A stretch of 19,279 bases of DNA from Colimorpha sp045639845 (GTDB lineage Bacteria > Bacteroidota > Bacteroidia > Bacteroidales > P3): assembly GCA_045639845.1 (NCBI GenBank), contig JAZUDW010000065.1, forward strand, positions 1 to 19,279, written 5' to 3'. Positions 7,368 through 14,046 of the stretch are shown piece by piece; position 1 is the stretch's first letter, and each line of letters starts with the position of its first letter. Made by a program: the position numbers and the translations under genes. The notes beneath the pieces were generated by a model. That model worked only from the letters and a program-made list of their open reading frames with translations, had not been told where the DNA came from and made no database searches.

Positions 7368-8045
7368 ATGAAACCCAATATTGAAGCTTCGTGGCTACAG
7401 GTGCTGCAGCCACAATTTGATGCCCCTTATTTTGCAAATTTGAAGGCGTTTCTTGTGGAGGAACGTAGTCGGTATGCTTGCTATCCGAAAGGGGGCGATA
7501 TATTTAGGGCTTTCGATAGTACTCCTTTCGATAAAGTGAAAGTGGTGATACTGGGGCAGGATCCTTATCATGAACCGGGTCAGGCTCATGGCCTCTGTTT
7601 TTCGGTGCCTCAAGGTATTACGGTGCCTCCTTCGCTTGTAAATATCATTAAGGAGATTAATAGCGATTTAAATCTTTCTATCCCAACTACTTGTGGCGAT
7701 TTGAGTGGGTGGGCAGAACAGGGTATTTTGTTGCTCAATGCTACGCTCACTGTCCGTGCACATGAGGCTGGGTCTCATCAGCATCGAGGATGGGAAACGT
7801 TTACTGATGCTGTGATTCAGACCATCTCTCTGCATCGACAAGGGGTGGTGTTCCTTCTTTGGGGTGGCTATGCTATCAAGAAAACTGCACTTATCGACCA
7901 TAGTCGTCATTATGTGCTCACGGCACCTCATCCTTCTCCTCTTTCCGCATATAGGGGGTTCTTCGGTTGCCGACATTTCTCTCGTTGTAATGCAATCCTG
8001 GCAAGTCAAGGGCTTGCACCTATCGATTGGGCTGATATACGATAA
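7368..8045 (+). CDS. ung: Uracil-DNA glycosylase
   Basis: Family 1 uracil-DNA glycosylase, which removes uracil from DNA by cutting the N-glycosidic bond and so starts base-excision repair of deaminated cytosine or misincorporated dUMP. The 225 residues match the usual length. The water-activating loop GQDPYH (Asp65 as catalytic base) is followed by GQAHGLCFSV, which shapes the uracil pocket; the LLLNATLTV segment carries the uracil-contacting Asn; and the DNA-intercalation loop HPSPLSAYRGFFG has His188. All family 1 key residues are present. The ATG at 7368 gives the normal N-terminus. A separate promoter is likely, because a terminator precedes the gene at 7220-7250. A hairpin (8073-8116) closes it against the convergent gene. 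Confidence 0.98.
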   Translation: MKPNIEASWLQVLQPQFDAPYFANLKAFLVEERSRYACYPKGGDIFRAFDSTPFDKVKVVILGQDPYHEPGQAHGLCFSVPQGITVPPSLVNIIKEINSDLNLSIPTTCGDLSGWAEQGILLLNATLTVRAHEAGSHQHRGWETFTDAVIQTISLHRQGVVFLLWGGYAIKKTALIDHSRHYVLTAPHPSPLSAYRGFFGCRHFSRCNAILASQGLAPIDWADIR

Positions 8046-8072
8046 TAGTTTTTGTTGTTCGTTGAAATAAAA

Positions 8073-8116
8073 AATGAGCGAAGGAGTTGGCTGATGCCGT
8101 AGCTCTTTCGCTCATT
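8073..8116. terminator. Bidirectional terminator between ung and the beta-barrel gene
   Basis: AATGAGCGAAGGAG (8073-8086) pairs with 8103-8116 over 14 bp with one G.T wobble; a small GGC/GCC pairing sits in the 16-base loop. It lies between convergent genes. A-rich sequence on the left gives a T-run when read on the minus strand, so it suits the minus-strand gene best and may serve both. Confidence 0.75.
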
Positions 8117-8156
8117 ACTATGTATGACGATTGTCGAAAGACATTGGCATGAATGC

Positions 8157-10685
8157 CTACGGTTGAGAGGGAGCGCTGATGGATTCACCGCTACTTTGCT
8201 GAGCCATTCCCTCAAGCTCCATCTTGCCAAAGCGCATGGTGATGCCTAGGGTAATGTAGCGGCTCATGGGTTTCCAGTTGCTGGTGGAAGAATAGTAGGG
8301 GTTTACATTCTGCGAATTCCATGCGTTGATATTGAAAATGTCGTGGATATTGAGGTTCACGGTCATCTTGCGGTCGAAGAAGTCGGCATTCACACCTACA
8401 TCTACACCCTTGCGAGAATCGGTGATGGTGAAGATGCTCTTGGTAGGGCTGCCATAATGTGCGTTAACGAAAAACTGATAGTTTTTCCATAATTTAGCCC
8501 ATGCGTTGATTCGGAATCGGTAGCTCCAATCGCTGTTAGTATGTTGCTCTCCGCGGAAGGTAAAGTCCTCGTTGTTGTATAGTATGCTTCCATTGAAACG
8601 GATGTTGATAAACGAGGTGGGTCGGTAGGTGACTCGGATGTCAAGACCAGTGTTCCATGAGTTACCAATATTCATGGGCATAGAGTAGTTAACCACATGG
8701 CCATAGAAGTCGCTATAAGTTACGTCAGCCAGAGTGCTGTTTGCGTCAGTGATTTTGCTGTAATAGAGTTGAGCTCCGATGGATCCGAATTTCATGAAGT
8801 ATTTGTCCCATTGGAGCTCGATGTTCTGATCGTAAGAGGGACGAAGGTCGGGGTTGCCGCAGTTGCCGAAATTGTCGAGGTCGTAGGCTCGATAGAGTGT
8901 GATCTCGGATATACCAGGTTGATCAACTCGTCGGGTGTAACTAAAACTAATGTTGTGCATGCTTTTCGTGCTATAGCTGAGGTGCAGTGAAGGTGTGAGG
9001 GAGAAGAAGGTGGTATCCATGCTGTAGATAGGGCGGTTGTAGTAGTCGATGGATGCATTGTTAATGTTGCCACGCAGACCTGCTTTGGCAGTAAGATTAC
9101 CAAAACGGTGTTGGTATGTTACGTATCCGCTGATATTATCGGAACGACGATGCTGGTTCTCATCGACAGAGTCTGTCTTGCCGAGCAAGAAGCCTGCTTG
9201 ATCCCAAGTGCTGAGGCTGTACTGATTGGTGGTAGAATGAGAATAGTCGAAACCTAAATCCAGTTCGTTGTTCATGCGGTGCATAAGCGTGTCCATTTTA
9301 CCGAAGGGGTTTACGTAATCTGTACCGAGGCTGCCACTGAAATTTCCATAGTGATTATCTACATCACGAACAATATCTTGTCCGATGAGGCTGGTATAGT
9401 GGCGTTCATGGTGTGTTTTGTTTGTGCTAGCCCATCCGTTACCATTAAGGTTGATGTTAAGTTTGCGGCCGGTTTCGCGATCAAAAGTGTGTTGGTACCA
9501 TCCACCGAAGTATCCGCCTCCTTTGGGAAGGAACTGCATTGGGGTGTCTTCGGTGCCTTCGTAAGTGTGGTCAATGATTGTACCTGGTACTTCAAGGTAT
9601 TCGAAACGTTCAGAACGGCCAAATTGGTGGTCGTTTCCCCAGCTAGGATAAGCACCATACCAGGCTCCCATATTGTCGTTTTCGCTTATAGTGTAGCTGA
9701 GGTTACCACCAATATATGAGTCTATGTTCTTGGTGTGACTCTGCGAAAGGTAGTTTGTAACACGAGAAGTGTCTCTGTTGGGTGCAAGCATTACTTGAGA
9801 GCCTGTGTATTCTGACTCTCGGTTATTGTAGCCAAAGTTGGCGTAGATATTGAAGTTGAATTTTCCATTGGCATAGACGTAACTTATCCAAGGTTTCATC
9901 TCGCTGAGCCAGATACCTTGGTCGGGACGAGAACTGCCGTTGAGGCCAATGCTGACGAATTCATTGCGTTGAATCTTTTGAGTGGTAATGATGTTGACCA
10001 CAGGAGTGCCTCCACCATAGCGTGCGGAAGGATTGGAGATTACCTCAATACGTTCGATGCTGTTGGCGGGGAGCATCTTGATGTACTGTTTGAGGGCTTC
10101 GCCTTCCATGTGAGAAGGACGGTCGTTGATCCACACTTCCACGCTCTGTGTGCCACGTAGGGTGATGTTGCCGTCGGCATCAATCTCAATGCCAGGAGCG
10201 TTCTGAAGGGCATCGGAGGCGGTACCTGTCTGCACACCAGGGTCGTCGGATGTATTGTAGATGTTCTTTTCTCCGTCCATCGAGAAAAGTGGACGTTCGG
10301 TAGTGATGTTCACGACTTGGAGGTCTCCTCCAAGTGCAGAGACGGAAAGTTGGATGATACCCATATCGGTATCTCCAGTGATCTTCACTGGTTGATAGAT
10401 ACGTTGGTAGCCAACCATAGATACGAAAAGTATGTAGTCTCTAGCCTCAACATCTTCAATTTCGAAATGGCCTTCTTCGAAGTCTGTGGTAGCACCACGC
10501 ATGAAGAGGGTGTCGGTAGTGCGGCAGAGCGCTACATTCGCAAAGGGCAATGCCTCTCCTGTTTTTGCATCTTTTACTGAGCCCTTCACCGTATAGTGCT
10601 GGGCCATCACAATTCCCGACGAGGACGCTGTAAACAAAACTAATAGGAATAGTAACTTTTGCATAGTGTCTTTATAAAGTTTCAT
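8157..10685 (-). CDS. Outer-membrane beta-barrel protein, TonB-dependent receptor-like
   Basis: Outer-membrane protein of the TonB-receptor-like beta-barrel family common in Bacteroidetes (OMP_b-brl_3 type); the transported or bound substrate is unknown. The 842 residues show a signal peptide (hydrophobic LLFLLVLFTA, likely cut after Ala28 before QHY), a carboxypeptidase-regulatory-like domain (about 31-118, VKGSVKDAKTGEALPFANV), a plug-like domain (about 125-236, including NAPGIEIDADGNITLRG and IERIEVISNPSARY), and a long barrel with alternating aromatic strands ending near YITLGITMRFGK. No SusD-like partner is adjacent, so a SusCD glycan system is not indicated. Met8 (10,664) is an equally plausible start and would place the signal peptide directly at the N-terminus. 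The gene lies 56 bp downstream of the thioesterase gene on the same strand and ends at a strong terminator hairpin. Confidence 0.93.
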   Translation of the reverse strand: MKLYKDTMQKLLFLLVLFTASSSGIVMAQHYTVKGSVKDAKTGEALPFANVALCRTTDTLFMRGATTDFEEGHFEIEDVEARDYILFVSMVGYQRIYQPVKITGDTDMGIIQLSVSALGGDLQVVNITTERPLFSMDGEKNIYNTSDDPGVQTGTASDALQNAPGIEIDADGNITLRGTQSVEVWINDRPSHMEGEALKQYIKMLPANSIERIEVISNPSARYGGGTPVVNIITTQKIQRNEFVSIGLNGSSRPDQGIWLSEMKPWISYVYANGKFNFNIYANFGYNNRESEYTGSQVMLAPNRDTSRVTNYLSQSHTKNIDSYIGGNLSYTISENDNMGAWYGAYPSWGNDHQFGRSERFEYLEVPGTIIDHTYEGTEDTPMQFLPKGGGYFGGWYQHTFDRETGRKLNINLNGNGWASTNKTHHERHYTSLIGQDIVRDVDNHYGNFSGSLGTDYVNPFGKMDTLMHRMNNELDLGFDYSHSTTNQYSLSTWDQAGFLLGKTDSVDENQHRRSDNISGYVTYQHRFGNLTAKAGLRGNINNASIDYYNRPIYSMDTTFFSLTPSLHLSYSTKSMHNISFSYTRRVDQPGISEITLYRAYDLDNFGNCGNPDLRPSYDQNIELQWDKYFMKFGSIGAQLYYSKITDANSTLADVTYSDFYGHVVNYSMPMNIGNSWNTGLDIRVTYRPTSFINIRFNGSILYNNEDFTFRGEQHTNSDWSYRFRINAWAKLWKNYQFFVNAHYGSPTKSIFTITDSRKGVDVGVNADFFDRKMTVNLNIHDIFNINAWNSQNVNPYYSSTSNWKPMSRYITLGITMRFGKMELEGMAQQSSGESISAPSQP

Positions 10686-10741
10686 AGTGATGCTTTTTTC
10701 GGTATTCTTAAGATGTGTATTCTAGTTCAGTGTAATAATAG

Positions 10742-11191
10742 TTATATTTTTGACCCCGTCAACATAGCTATGCCTACAATACGGTTGCTGTCACGTAAGG
10801 TTACCTCATATAGGCAGGAGTTAAGGCCCGCTTTGCGGCAACAAGCTTCGGCTACCAATACATTGTCTTTGGGTTGCGAGAGGAAGTGTATGTTGCAGTT
10901 GGTCGTAACCCAGTGTAGCTCCATGTTGGGTTGAGGGTCATTATCACAGTCGGCTACATTCATGGCTATCGCTGTAGCAAGGTCTGCCAAGGTGCAATAG
11001 ACACCTCCCATTACTGCTCCAGCTGCATTGCGGTGGTCGTTGCGAAGTGTAAGTGTGCATATTGCATGGCCTTCATTGTTGCGTTCGGATATGATGGTTT
11101 CTGCCAAGGTGATAGCTGCTCCTGTGACGCTGGTGGCGTAAAGGTCGAGAGCAAAACGGGCGGAAGCCCATACGGTATGATTTATCGTCAT
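10742..11191 (-). CDS. PaaI-type hotdog thioesterase
   Basis: Small cytoplasmic acyl-CoA thioesterase of the hotdog-fold PaaI family, which hydrolyses acyl- or aryl-CoA thioesters; the specific substrate is not readable here. The 149 residues fit the family length. The central-helix motif AGAVMGGVYCTLADLATAIA (about 57-76) matches the GG...LAD pattern of PaaI, with Asp70 in the position of the catalytic acid/base. A beta strand, TTNCNIHFLSQP, follows as expected. The start at 11,191 leaves a normal N-terminal segment. A deleted repeat copy (11,210-11,293) sits immediately upstream and may contain or displace the promoter. The beta-barrel gene follows 56 bp downstream; no functional link to it is evident. 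Confidence 0.85.
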   Translation of the reverse strand: MTINHTVWASARFALDLYATSVTGAAITLAETIISERNNEGHAICTLTLRNDHRNAAGAVMGGVYCTLADLATAIAMNVADCDNDPQPNMELHWVTTNCNIHFLSQPKDNVLVAEACCRKAGLNSCLYEVTLRDSNRIVGIAMLTGSKI

Positions 11192-11209
11192 ATGATTCGG
11201 ATATTTTTA

Positions 11210-11293
11210 CTAAGTGACTATAAAATCTGTTGGTTTCATTGTAGTTGCAAACCTTAGTTTGGTGTCTCAAGTTATTTTTTTTATCATTACTAA
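11210..11293 (+). repeat. MITE-like repeat, internally deleted copy C
   Basis: An 84-bp stretch beginning CTAAGTGACTATAAAAT and ending in TCTCAAGTTATTT then TTTTTATCATTACTAA. Its left part aligns with the left end of copy A (6180 onward: GTTGG.TTCATT..AGTTGC..ACCTT), and its right part aligns with the last 30 bases of copy A (TCTCAAGTTATTTTATATCATCACTTA). The roughly 150-bp middle is missing, as expected for internal deletion. It lies 18 bp upstream of the thioesterase start codon. Confidence 0.6.
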
Positions 11294-11327
11294 GGTGCTG
11301 CATTGAATTTCTTATGGTTGCCTTGTA

Positions 11328-11987
11328 TTAGTTTAAGAAAAATTGTCCGCCCAGTTCTATATCATCCCCTTTGGGGCTAGATGTTACTACTTGATCAATC
11401 ACTACTTGTGTGTCTTTGGGGGCTTTGCTTAAAGCTTTCTTCATTTCGTTGCTGAGTACGCAACCTTTAGCTGTCATAGGTGCTCCTTTACCGATGGTGA
11501 GACGAAATGAGTGTATTTCGAAGTGAACGTCGTTGAAGAAGTCACCGGGGATTCTTGCCTCTAGGGTGTCACAGAGCTGCCGACGGCTCACGTTTTCACC
11601 ACAGATACTTCCGCACCACATGAGTAAGGGCACTGGTAGATGTTGCACTTTGAAAGTTCTGTAGCCTAAATCGTAGTCCATATCGTTAATGGTTGCCTCA
11701 ACCTTAATTGTTAGTTCTCCTATCGAGGCAGGTACTATTGCATAATGGATCACACTGCCGTCGTTCCCTAGGCGTTGCATCACAGCTCTGGAATCGCTAC
11801 ATGTGACGTCAACTTGACGCTCTTTGATGTTGCGTAGTTCAATGTCAATCTTGTTTTCGATGCCTTCAAATAGCACCATGGATCGAACGCTACGCACCGA
11901 AGCGCGGGGGTGCTCTTGCGCTATAGTGGCAATGGGAAGTAGTATTGCCATTGTGATTAGTAATAAATATCCTTTAAATAAATTCAT
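11328..11987 (-). CDS. Secreted protein resembling the C-terminal domains of GldM
   Basis: Exported 219-residue protein. A signal peptide is clear (GYLLLITMAILLPIATIA, cut near Ala23 before QEH). Residues about 28-115 look like the third, Ig-like GldM domain (LFEGIENKIDIELRN, then a beta-rich stretch ending TFKVQHLPVP). Residues about 118-219 look like the fourth: GDFFNDVHFEIHSFRLTIGK, a short helix SNEMKKALSKAP, then VVIDQVVTSSPKGDDIELG and a final strand. Full GldM is about 500 residues, anchored in the inner membrane, and drives T9SS and gliding through GldL. Here the transmembrane helix and first two periplasmic domains are absent, so it is not GldM itself. It may dock with T9SS parts such as GldK/GldN, but that is inference. 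The similarity was judged by eye. Confidence 0.7.
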   Translation of the reverse strand: MNLFKGYLLLITMAILLPIATIAQEHPRASVRSVRSMVLFEGIENKIDIELRNIKERQVDVTCSDSRAVMQRLGNDGSVIHYAIVPASIGELTIKVEATINDMDYDLGYRTFKVQHLPVPLLMWCGSICGENVSRRQLCDTLEARIPGDFFNDVHFEIHSFRLTIGKGAPMTAKGCVLSNEMKKALSKAPKDTQVVIDQVVTSSPKGDDIELGGQFFLN

Positions 11988-12064
11988 AATTCTTTTTTAT
12001 TGATTTCATTAACGTAAAAAACATTCTATTAGTATCTTTTTTCTCATATCTAAAAAAAAAAGAT

Positions 12065-12072
12065 TATCTTTG
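12065..12072 (+). promoter_or_regulatory. Bacteroidetes -7 box upstream of the DRTGG gene
   Basis: TATCTTTG fits TAnnTTTG and is preceded by an A-tract at 12,051-12,061, the same layout as the lysS promoter. It lies 55 bp before the ATG at 12,127. The divergent GldM-like gene starts at 11,987; no convincing -7 box was seen for that direction. Confidence 0.65.
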
Positions 12073-12126
12073 CCATTCTAAAGTAGCTGCGTCGATTGCC
12101 GACAAAGCATTAAAAACAAGAAAAAT

Positions 12127-12462
12127 ATGAAGGTTAGAGATATTGTTGACACATTGGGACTCTCTGTTCTCTCTGCTCCCGAAGGGCTTGATAACGAGGT
12201 GGTGGATTGCTATGTGTGCGACTTGTTGAGTGATGTAATGGGTAATGCTGATGCTGGTCATGCATGGGTAACACTTCAGACGCATAAGAACGTTGCTGCT
12301 ATTGCTTCGCTCAAGGAAGTGGCTTGTGTGATTGTGGTGAAAGGTTTCTCTGTTCCCGACGATACTCTTCAGATGAGCAAAGAGGATGGTATTCCATTCC
12401 TCTCTACTACGATGGAGACTTTTGATGTTGCTGGAAAACTATATCAGTTGCTTAAGAAATAA
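12127..12462 (+). CDS. Stand-alone DRTGG-type domain protein
   Basis: A 111-residue soluble protein consisting of a single DRTGG-type domain (PF07085-like). Matching features are the opening MKVRDIVDTLGL, the central CDLLSDVMGNADAGHAWVTL, the QTHKNVAAIASLKEVACVIV core strand and helix, and the C-terminal GIPFLSTTMETFDVAGKLY. In characterised proteins DRTGG domains occur beside CBS domains or in phosphotransacetylase-like and pyrophosphatase-like proteins. Free-standing copies are often found beside genes for [FeFe]-hydrogenase or ATP-binding anti-sigma-like proteins. None of those partners is visible here: the gene is alone, with its own promoter and a terminator-like hairpin about 145 bp downstream. 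A nucleotide-sensing or regulatory role is an inference; the biochemical function is unknown. Confidence 0.82.
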   Translation: MKVRDIVDTLGLSVLSAPEGLDNEVVDCYVCDLLSDVMGNADAGHAWVTLQTHKNVAAIASLKEVACVIVVKGFSVPDDTLQMSKEDGIPFLSTTMETFDVAGKLYQLLKK

Positions 12463-12605
12463 TAGTTGGCAGGGGAATAGGACTGCCGGAAAGTCCTCTC
12501 TACCTACTTTCCTTATTTGTTTATTCGAGTCTGTTGATTTAACGGATTGTCTTAGGATGTGGTCATTATTATGTATGTCCTAATGCGATGTATTCGCAAT
12601 GCAAA

Positions 12606-12641
12606 AAACAGAGATGAGTCTTGTTGGACTTACCTCTGTTT
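12606..12641. terminator. Hairpin between the DRTGG gene and repeat copy B
   Basis: AAACAGAG (12,606-12,613) pairs perfectly with CTCTGTTT (12,634-12,641), and GAGTC/GACTT pairs further inside, giving a two-stage stem of 13 pairs with a TTGTTG loop. An A-run on the left gives T's on the minus strand. Bases 12,463-12,605 contain nothing else definable apart from a small TGCGA/TCGCA hairpin near 12,585. Confidence 0.5.
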
Positions 12642-12645
12642 GTCC

Positions 12646-12958
12646 TTAGTGATGATGAAAAAATAAACCAGCTCCATTTCAGTAGCTGACTTTGGCTCCA
12701 CTTCGGAAAGTGCAACGGTTGGCTCCACTTCGGTCGCCGACCATAGTTAGGGTGATATGATTTGGTTTAGATTGTCGAGTTATTTCTACATTGAGAATAT
12801 GGAGTGTGGTAGGCTACAAGACTGATAACGATAATGTTCGGTGAAATTTTGACCATTTTGCCTGCAAGTGGTGACTTGCAGGCAAAATGGTCAAAATGGC
12901 CGACAAGATGGACTAAAGCATATAAAAAATGCAACATTGTCCCTTCATCATCACTTAA
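12646..12958 (+). repeat. MITE-like interspersed repeat, copy B
   Basis: A 313-bp non-coding element starting TTAGTGATGATGAAAAAA and ending with TTCATCATCACTTAA, which on the minus strand reads TTAAGTGATGATGAA. These are near-matching terminal inverted repeats of about 14 bp. It aligns with copy A (6180-6418) over its whole length, with two differences: a tandem duplication of TTGGCTCCACTTCGG (around 12,692-12,736) and a palindromic insertion at 12,846-12,897. It ends 2 bp from the rluD stop codon (12,961-12,963 on the opposite strand). It contains no plausible protein gene. Confidence 0.78.
12846..12897. repeat. Perfect 24-bp palindrome inside repeat copy B
   Basis: The arms at 12,846-12,869 and 12,874-12,897 are exact reverse complements (24 of 24) around a 4-base loop GGTG. 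The arm includes TTTTGACCATTTTGCC then TGCAAGT. At the corresponding place copy A has only a short unrelated AATAGAAAAAGA-like stretch. The stem would be very stable as RNA or single-stranded DNA, and could end transcription from the minus-strand rluD operon, though no clear T-run follows in either direction. Confidence 0.9.
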
Positions 12959-12960
12959 TG

Positions 12961-14037
12961 TTATTCGCTTATCTGATGACCGGTATTGGTATATGCTCTC
13001 CATTTTTCGATACAAGCGGTCATGTCATCGGGCATTGGCGATTCGAAATGAAGGTGCTCGTGGGTTGTGGGGTGCTCAAAACCTAATACGGCTGCATGCA
13101 AAGCTTGACGAGGAAGTAGCTGGAAACAATTCATCACAAACTGTTTATATTTAGAAAATGTAGTGCCTTTCAATATTTGGTCGCCACCATAAGTCTCGTC
13201 GTTGAATAGTGGGTGACCGATGTGGCGCATATGAGCACGAATCTGATGTGTTCTACCAGTCTCAAGCACGCATTCAACCCAGCTGATGTAACCGAAACGT
13301 TCGTGAATATACCAATGGGTGATAGCATGTTTCCCGTATTCGCCATCCGGGAACACCGTCATTACGCGTCGGTCTTTTAGGCTACGGCCAATATGTCCTT
13401 CTATGGTGCCGTTATCATCGGCAAAGTCACCCCACACCAGTGCATGATATTTACGTTCGATAGTATGATAGAAAAACTGGTCGGCCAAAGCGACTTGCGA
13501 TTCTTCGTTTTTGGCTACCAGCAGAAGTCCGGATGTATTCTTATCGATACGGTGGCAGAGATATGGAGTGATAGGCTGTCCATCTTTGCCTTTCTTGCCT
13601 TGGAAATAGAAAAGGAGTCCGTTGAGTAGTGTGCCGGTGAAGTTACCTACACCTGGGTGTACTACAAGACCTGCGGGTTTGTCCACTACAATCACATCGT
13701 CGTCTTCGTAAACGATCGTGAGTGGCATCTCTTCTGGCAGCAGTTCAATATGTTGAACGGGCTGGGGAAGGAGCACCGTGATAGTTTCCTTGGGGTGTAC
13801 TCTATGGTTTGATTTTACAGGCTTGTCGTTAACACGGATGCATCCCGCTTTTGCAGCAGCTTGTATCTTGGTGCGCGAAACGTTGGCAATATGGAGTTGC
13901 AGGTACTTGTCTATACGGAGCAACTCTTGTCCTCTATCTACTACAATGCGGTGATGCTCAAAAAGTGCATCGTCGGCATCGGTATTGGAAGCAACTTGGG
14001 GTTCGAGATTGCAGGGTGTGTCTGTGATATCGGTCAT
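12961..14037 (-). CDS. rluD: RluA/RluD family 23S rRNA pseudouridine synthase
   Basis: Converts specific uridines of large-subunit rRNA to pseudouridine in the cytoplasm. The 358 residues comprise an acidic N-terminal extension (about 1-35), an S4 RNA-binding domain (about 36-90, RIDKYLQLHIANVSRTKIQ) and a RluA-type catalytic domain. The catalytic aspartate is Asp165 in HRIDKNTSGLLLVAKN, and the downstream ETGRTHQIRAHMRHIGHP motif is intact. Length and S4 domain favour RluD or RluC over the shorter RluA; RluD is the common assignment in Bacteroidetes, but the target site cannot be read from sequence. The ATG at 14,037 is 9 bp after the stop of the T9SS-cargo gene, so the two are probably cotranscribed. 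Repeat copy B abuts its 3' end. Confidence 0.92.
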   Translation of the reverse strand: MTDITDTPCNLEPQVASNTDADDALFEHHRIVVDRGQELLRIDKYLQLHIANVSRTKIQAAAKAGCIRVNDKPVKSNHRVHPKETITVLLPQPVQHIELLPEEMPLTIVYEDDDVIVVDKPAGLVVHPGVGNFTGTLLNGLLFYFQGKKGKDGQPITPYLCHRIDKNTSGLLLVAKNEESQVALADQFFYHTIERKYHALVWGDFADDNGTIEGHIGRSLKDRRVMTVFPDGEYGKHAITHWYIHERFGYISWVECVLETGRTHQIRAHMRHIGHPLFNDETYGGDQILKGTTFSKYKQFVMNCFQLLPRQALHAAVLGFEHPTTHEHLHFESPMPDDMTACIEKWRAYTNTGHQISE

Positions 14038-14046
14038 AATGGAAGA

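Noticed and set aside
10682..10700. Sequence TAGTGATGCTTTTTTC resembling the repeat terminus, upstream of the beta-barrel gene
   Set aside because: Only about 9 bases match the GTGATGATGAA end and no partner end or core lies nearby, so it is likely coincidence.
8157..11191. A SusC/SusD-type glycan uptake locus
   Set aside because: The beta-barrel protein has no adjacent SusD lipoprotein, glycoside hydrolase or hybrid sensor, and its plug and barrel look like the general OMP_b-brl_3 group.
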